A program made the position numbers and the translations under genes. Below, in pieces: positions 22,444-26,397 of a stretch of DNA of 26,397 nucleotides; position 1 is the stretch's first letter; every line of letters begins with the position of its first letter. Under the pieces are notes generated by a model. The model was given only the letters and a program-made list of their open reading frames with translations, made no database searches and was not told where the DNA came from. This DNA is from an uncultured Spirochaetales bacterium (GTDB lineage Bacteria; Spirochaetota; Spirochaetia; Sphaerochaetales; Sphaerochaetaceae): positions 1-26,397 of the forward strand of contig CASEZU010000022.1 in the NCBI GenBank assembly GCA_949292445.1, written 5' to 3'.

Positions 22444-23472
22444 ATGAATGATGAGGGATTGCTGAAAGAAAGGGACAGGAAAAGAAGAAGGAAGAGGCGG
22501 AGGACAGCTGTCATAACCGTGACAGTTATACTCCTCTTGGCAGCTGCTGCTTTCCTTATGCTCAGGCCCGAGGAGGCTGAGGCGGATGCAGCTCCGTCTC
22601 TCAGGGAAGCTGAGGTTGTCTCAAATACATATACCCAGATCATAGATATCTCAGGCTATGTCGAGCCATATGACACGCAGGAGACTAAATTCCGTTCCAC
22701 AGGAGCTGTGACCGGGGTCTTCGTGGAAGAGGGCGACAAGGTGCTGAAGGGTGATCTCCTTGCCTCGATCGACAACACGCAGCAGCTTGCCGCGCTGCAG
22801 GAGATACGCGATCAGATAGAGGAGGCTGAGCTGAGCGGATCCAAACGAGAGCTTGAGCTTCTCCGCCTCCGCGAGACCAGTGCCGAGAATTCGCTGGATT
22901 ATACGAATCTCTATGCGGCGTTCGACGGTGAGGTCGCTTCTGTGGATGTGTCTGAGGAGGATTATTTCGAGGCCGGGGATTCCGTGATCACGATAGTAGA
23001 CAGGTCGAGGCTTAAGGCCACTGTCGAGATCGACGAGATCGACATGCAGTATGTCCGGCTTGGCCAGGAGGCATCCCTTGTCTTCGAATCCAGGCCTGAT
23101 ATGACTGTCAGTGCGTACGTCTCATACATCCCGATGCTCGGGCGTTACACCGATCAGGGAATCGGAGTTGCGGATGTCGAGCTGATGATAGAGGATCCTC
23201 CTGAAGGGATAATGCCCGGATTCACATTTGAAGGTACGCTCGCAGCGGAGGAGGAAGTCTCGATGCTTCTGATCCCGCAGAGTGCGATAACGCGCGGCCG
23301 CGGCGGTTCGGAAACAGTTGATGTCAGGCGTCCGGACGGCAGTGTGGAAACAGTGAGCGTACGCACCGAGTATCTTGGCGAGGGGCTTTCCGAGCTGCTT
23401 TCAGGCAATCTGAAGGAAGGCGATGTGCTTGTCTATGAGTCCAGAAGCCAGCTGGGAGGATTCATGCTGTGA
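22444..23472 (+). CDS. MacA/HlyD-type periplasmic adaptor protein
   Basis: Protein of 342 residues. After a very basic N-terminus (KERDRKRRRKRRR) comes one membrane anchor (about 21-41). ISGYVEPYDTQETKFRSTGAVTGVFVEEGDKVLKGDLLASID is the first half of the lipoyl-like domain, followed by an unusually short helical hairpin (about 100-150) and the second lipoyl half with AAFDGEVASVDVSEEDYFEAGDSVITIVD. A beta-barrel and membrane-proximal domain close the protein (LIPQSAITRG). GAGG lies 6 bases before the ATG at 22444, so an upstream in-frame ATG inside the TolC-like gene is not used. It would bridge the ABC permease and the TolC-like duct. Confidence 0.92.
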   Translation: MNDEGLLKERDRKRRRKRRRTAVITVTVILLLAAAAFLMLRPEEAEADAAPSLREAEVVSNTYTQIIDISGYVEPYDTQETKFRSTGAVTGVFVEEGDKVLKGDLLASIDNTQQLAALQEIRDQIEEAELSGSKRELELLRLRETSAENSLDYTNLYAAFDGEVASVDVSEEDYFEAGDSVITIVDRSRLKATVEIDEIDMQYVRLGQEASLVFESRPDMTVSAYVSYIPMLGRYTDQGIGVADVELMIEDPPEGIMPGFTFEGTLAAEEEVSMLLIPQSAITRGRGGSETVDVRRPDGSVETVSVRTEYLGEGLSELLSGNLKEGDVLVYESRSQLGGFML

Positions 23473-24152
23473 CAGGTGGGGTGATAGAGCTTGAGGATGT
23501 GAGCAGGTGCTATGTCGTGGGGGACAGTGTTGTCAGGGCCCTCGATGGTGTCTCCCTGTCCATCGAGAACCGTTCATTCACCGCTATAATGGGCCCCTCC
23601 GGTTCCGGCAAATCAACGCTCATGTCGCTTATTGGGTGTCTGGATACACCGACATCGGGACGCATCTGGATAGACGGTGTGGAGATCGGTGCTCTCGGTG
23701 AGGAGGAGCTTGCATACATAAGGAACAGGAAGATAGGCTTTGTATTCCAGCACTTCTCCCTCCTCCCCAAACTTAATGCGCTGGACAATGCGGCCCTGCC
23801 TCTTCTTTATGCGGGAGTTCCGCTGAAGGAGAGAAGGGAGAGGGCTGAGGAGATGCTTTGCCGCGTGGGCCTCGCTGAACGCCTGAGGCACAGGCCCTCC
23901 GAGCTCTCCGGCGGGCAGAAACAGCGTGTCGCCATAGCCCGTGCCCTCGTCAATGATCCCGCCATACTCCTTGCGGATGAGCCTACAGGCGCTCTGGATT
24001 CGGCTACAGGACATGAGGTGATGGAGCTTTTCCATGCGCTCAATGAGGAGGGGCATACGATCGTGTTCGTGACTCATGACCGCGCACTTGCGTCGGAATG
24101 CGGGAGGATAATCCCCATCAGGGACGGGAGGATCGCTGATGATGGTGCGTGA
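23469..24152 (+). CDS. MacB/LolD-type ABC transporter ATP-binding protein
   Basis: Cytoplasmic ATPase of 227 residues. Walker [10 protein letters not shown] at 42-50, Q-loop [14 protein letters not shown], signature [15 protein letters not shown], Walker [13 protein letters not shown] and the switch His in VTHD are all intact. The start is a GTG overlapping the adaptor stop (GTGA); a second GTG 12 bases later (23481) is also possible. It overlaps the permease gene by 14 bases. The pair energises a mechanotransmission-type exporter of the MacAB-TolC kind, which in other bacteria exports macrolides, peptides or lipids. Confidence 0.95.
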   Translation: MTGGVIELEDVSRCYVVGDSVVRALDGVSLSIENRSFTAIMGPSGSGKSTLMSLIGCLDTPTSGRIWIDGVEIGALGEEELAYIRNRKIGFVFQHFSLLPKLNALDNAALPLLYAGVPLKERRERAEEMLCRVGLAERLRHRPSELSGGQKQRVAIARALVNDPAILLADEPTGALDSATGHEVMELFHALNEEGHTIVFVTHDRALASECGRIIPIRDGRIADDGA

Positions 24153-25326
24153 GAACATCAGGATGGCATTCTCCTCGATGGCCGGGAACAGGCTGAGGAC
24201 ATTCCTTTCGCTTCTGGGGATAATGATCGGCGTCGCGTCGGTTGTGGCCATACTCAATCTCGGCAGGAGCGCATCAGAGAGCATTGTCGCCTCATTCGAT
24301 TCCGGCGGGCTTGATACAGTGAGCGTGATGCCGCGGGGAAGTGCTCGGGAGACAATGATTTTCACCGAGGAATTCTCATACAGCCTGATGAGTGAGATTG
24401 ACGGTATAAAGGAGGTGCTTCCTATGGTTTCCTCCTATGCGAATATAAGGAACGGGCAGGAGATAGCCGAGAGCGTGCTCGTGCAGGGAGTCACCTCAGG
24501 TTTCTTCTCCTCCTCATCGCTTTCCGTTTCATCCGGATCTTTCTTCTCTGCTCTGGACAACATAAACAGGAGGCAGGTCATTGTCCTCGGCTCTGAGCTG
24601 GCTGAGGAGCTTTTCCCCTCTGGGGATGCTGTGGGGCGCTATGTCTCGGTTTTCCGCCGCCAGGCCAAGAGCTTCCTTGTAGTAGGGGTTCTTGAGGAGA
24701 GGGATGCAGCGATGGGAACGTCTTACAACGATGCCGCATTCATGCCGTACAACACATATGTGCAGCGTTTCCGGCGTACTGATCAGGTGGGGACTTATAT
24801 GATAAAGACCGCGGATGATGCGGATGCCATTGCGGTTGCGGAGGACATAGAGGAGTATCTCAATCAGATAGCGGGGTCCGATTACTACCGTATTTTCAGT
24901 CCTGCGACGATCAAGGAGATGGCTGATTCCGTCACTGGCACATTCTCCTCATTCCTCGCTGCTATTGCTGCGATATCCCTGGTGGTCGGCGGAATAGGGA
25001 TCATGAACATAATGCTTGTGTCCGTTGTCGAGAGAACAGGGGAGATAGGAATACGCAAGGCCTTGGGGGCCACTCCCTCCATGATAAAGTCACAGTTCCT
25101 CGTCGAGTCCGTCACTTTGTCGCTTTCCGGCGGGGCCATCGGGCTCATCATAGGAAGCCTCCTGAGCTTCGCTGCCGTGAATGCGGCAGGATGGGAGATG
25201 CACATCTCCGGCGCGGCCATAGTCGTATCGCTCATCTTCTCCCTCGCGATAGGCGTCTTCTTCGGATGGTATCCTGCAGCCAAAGCTGCAAAGCTGGAAC
25301 CGATGGCAGCGCTGTCGAGGGACTGA
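24139..25326 (+). CDS. MacB-type ABC transporter permease
   Basis: Membrane protein of 395 residues with four helices, the MacB permease topology without a fused ATPase: one near 18-42 (NRLRTFLSLLGIMIGVASVVAIL), then a large periplasmic domain (about 45-265), and three at the end. The FtsX block contains GGIGIMNIMLVSVVERTGEIGIRKALGATPSMIKSQFLVES, highly conserved in MacB proteins, and the end PAAKAAKLEPMAALS. GGGAGG lies 7 bases before the first of two tandem ATG codons. No terminator was seen after it, so some read-through into the phase-variable lipoprotein promoter is possible. Confidence 0.95.
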   Translation: MMVRENIRMAFSSMAGNRLRTFLSLLGIMIGVASVVAILNLGRSASESIVASFDSGGLDTVSVMPRGSARETMIFTEEFSYSLMSEIDGIKEVLPMVSSYANIRNGQEIAESVLVQGVTSGFFSSSSLSVSSGSFFSALDNINRRQVIVLGSELAEELFPSGDAVGRYVSVFRRQAKSFLVVGVLEERDAAMGTSYNDAAFMPYNTYVQRFRRTDQVGTYMIKTADDADAIAVAEDIEEYLNQIAGSDYYRIFSPATIKEMADSVTGTFSSFLAAIAAISLVVGGIGIMNIMLVSVVERTGEIGIRKALGATPSMIKSQFLVESVTLSLSGGAIGLIIGSLLSFAAVNAAGWEMHISGAAIVVSLIFSLAIGVFFGWYPAAKAAKLEPMAALSRD

Positions 25327-25355
25327 CATTTCCAATTCAGGACGAAGGAAAAATA

Positions 25356-25387
25356 TTGACATGAAATAACGGGGGGGGGGGTATATT
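25356..25387 (+). promoter_or_regulatory. Promoter with 11-G tract in its spacer (probable phase-variable promoter)
   Basis: A perfect -35 TTGACA (25356-25361) and a -10 TATATT (25382-25387) are separated by 20 bases, of which 11 are G (25371-25381). Poly-G tracts of this length slip during replication. Losing three G would give the optimal 17-bp spacing, so the present state is probably weak or off. In Treponema pallidum similar poly-G tracts near tpr and TP0126 promoters control expression by length. Confidence 0.8.
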
Positions 25388-25408
25388 AAGCGGGTGGAGG
25401 ATTAGGAT

Positions 25409-26397
25409 ATGAGAAAGACCTTGTCTGTGATTCTGCTCGCTGTCATCATGATTTTCGTCTCATGTACGCAACAGAACCCTGTGATTATTGGGCTCCCGCA
25501 TGTGCATAGATACGCATCTGCGTGGTCATTTGATTCCGCTGCTCACTGGCATGAAGCTACATGCGGCCATGACATCACTTCTGGTTATGGTCTGCATGAT
25601 TTCGTGGAAACAATCGATGCAACTGGTGACACAGCTTATGTGGTGAAGACCTGTACTGTCTGCGGATATTCTGAAAGAACGGAATACACTGCTGCAGAGG
25701 AGAAGATCGCGACCCTGTCCAATGGAACGGAGTCTACTGGCTATGATTCCATAAAGGACGCTGTAAATGCCTGGAATGAAGAGGAAGACGGTAATTATAC
25801 CCTGACGATCAGGAACGGTGAGTACAGGGAGTATGATATCGTCATCAGGCAGAAAGAAGGCAGGAACCTCACCATCAAGGCTGAGACACTGCGCGGCGTC
25901 GTGATGCACGATGCCGGTGAGGCTGGAAAAGTGAATCACATTTTCTATGTATCAGGAGAAGGCAACAGATCCGGCTCTGATACACTGGTGATCGATGGCA
26001 TAGATTTCCATATCGCTACAGCGGGTCTTGTCGGCAAGGATGGTGACACTGCAACTAATAACTGCTCCATAGCTGTCCGCCTGGGAAAGAACGTCGATGG
26101 AAACGCTGAGTGGTATGCACATAATGTCACGGTGCGCAACTGCCATTTCTATGGGGACCCGGAGATCAGCTATCCTGTATATTCATCCTCGAAGAGCGAT
26201 CCGATAAACATAACGGTTGAATCCTGCTATGCGGAAAAGGTCAAGACTGTATATGGAGGACGTGGAAGCAATATTGTCCTCAGGGCTTCTGAATTTGTCG
26301 ACGTTATGAGCATCCTTAACAGCCAGGCCGAAATAACGGCACCGGCAGAAGGATATAACAGCACCATTGAAGGCGTTACCGCGACAGTCAGCTGGTC
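25409..26397 (+). CDS. Surface lipoprotein with HWH/CxxC domain and beta-helix-like repeats, C-terminus outside window
   Basis: The frame is open from ATG 25409 (GGAGG 8 bases upstream) to the right edge, 329 codons without a stop. An N-terminal lipoprotein signal ends at VSC with the lipid-modified Cys19. Residues 31-87 contain H-x-H, HWHEATCGH (46-54) and CTVCGY (82-87), a small Cys/His-rich domain of the kind recurring in surface proteins of gut spirochaetes and clostridia, possibly binding a metal. From about 115 the sequence has short strands and turns with Asn, Gly and Cys (TIRNGEYREYDIVI, LVIDGIDFHIATAG, NVTVRNCHFYG, NITVESCYAEK), as in right-handed beta-helix proteins. It is likely outer-surface and phase-variable through the promoter. 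No specific function can be named. Confidence 0.85.
   Translation, partial: MRKTLSVILLAVIMIFVSCTQQNPVIIGLPHVHRYASAWSFDSAAHWHEATCGHDITSGYGLHDFVETIDATGDTAYVVKTCTVCGYSERTEYTAAEEKIATLSNGTESTGYDSIKDAVNAWNEEEDGNYTLTIRNGEYREYDIVIRQKEGRNLTIKAETLRGVVMHDAGEAGKVNHIFYVSGEGNRSGSDTLVIDGIDFHIATAGLVGKDGDTATNNCSIAVRLGKNVDGNAEWYAHNVTVRNCHFYGDPEISYPVYSSSKSDPINITVESCYAEKVKTVYGGRGSNIVLRASEFVDVMSILNSQAEITAPAEGYNSTIEGVTATVSW

Noticed and set aside
23613..24365. Minus-strand open frame of 250 codons across the MacB ATPase/permease junction
   Set aside because: It covers two intact, overlapping genes with all catalytic motifs and has no features of its own.
1..26397. CRISPR array, tRNA/rRNA genes, insertion sequences, prophage or integrase
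   Set aside because: No regularly spaced long repeats, cloverleaf-like segments, transposase or integrase motifs were seen on either strand.

Overview
The window is a gene-dense stretch of bacterial chromosome, GC-rich apart from a few AT-rich promoter regions and one AT-richer island. Several traits suggest a host- or sediment-associated spirochaete, possibly near Sphaerochaeta or Treponema: a BMP-type nucleoside/riboflavin-class importer, a FeoA-FeoB fusion, a DapL-type lysine/DAP pathway, and a surface lipoprotein behind a poly-G promoter with an HWH/CxxC domain and beta-helix-like repeats. This placement is inferred from gene content and protein style, not from a marker gene. No rRNA, tRNA, CRISPR array, insertion sequence or integrase was found.

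Layout. (1) 1-6096, minus strand: a compact operon dapB-dapA-dapL-lysA with overlapping or abutting genes, followed by an NCS2 nucleobase permease and a partial alpha/beta-hydrolase that runs off the left edge. DapB, DapA, DapL and LysA give the DapL branch from aspartate semialdehyde to lysine. The epimerase DapF and the early aspartate enzymes must lie elsewhere. A very AT-rich promoter region with helically phased TAACA repeats lies upstream. (2) 6205-8469: a GtrA-like membrane protein, divergent from a YjbR-EVE fusion protein and a butyrate kinase. (3) 8470-10313: an AT-richer accessory island with a structured RNA resembling the DUF3800 leader motifs, a DUF3800 gene cut off after 48 codons, and a Fic-family AMPylase gene. 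(4) 10314-15327: a complete BMP-family ABC importer (ATPase, two permeases, then the binding protein under its own operator-rich promoter).

(5) 15427-18379: the FeoA-FeoB ferrous iron transporter, whose -10 box lies inside a perfect 7-bp inverted repeat, then a TetR-family regulator. (6) 18367-20940, minus strand: a MATE exporter ending in a clear terminator, then a CsoR-family metal-sensing repressor with a near-ideal operator, translationally coupled to an EamA/DMT transporter. (7) 21029-25326: a four-gene tripartite efflux operon (TolC-like, MacA-like, MacB-type ATPase, MacB-type permease). (8) 25327-26397: a promoter with a perfect -35 (TTGACA), a 20-bp spacer containing an 11-G tract, and a TATATT -10, driving a partial surface lipoprotein. 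This looks like a phase-variable promoter and is the most striking signal in the window.

Besides poly-G, the most interesting items are the DUF3800 RNA with its truncated gene, the CsoR-DMT module, the operator palindromes at feoAB, dapB and the binding-protein gene, and several genes that seem to be transcribed from their own start codon (leaderless).
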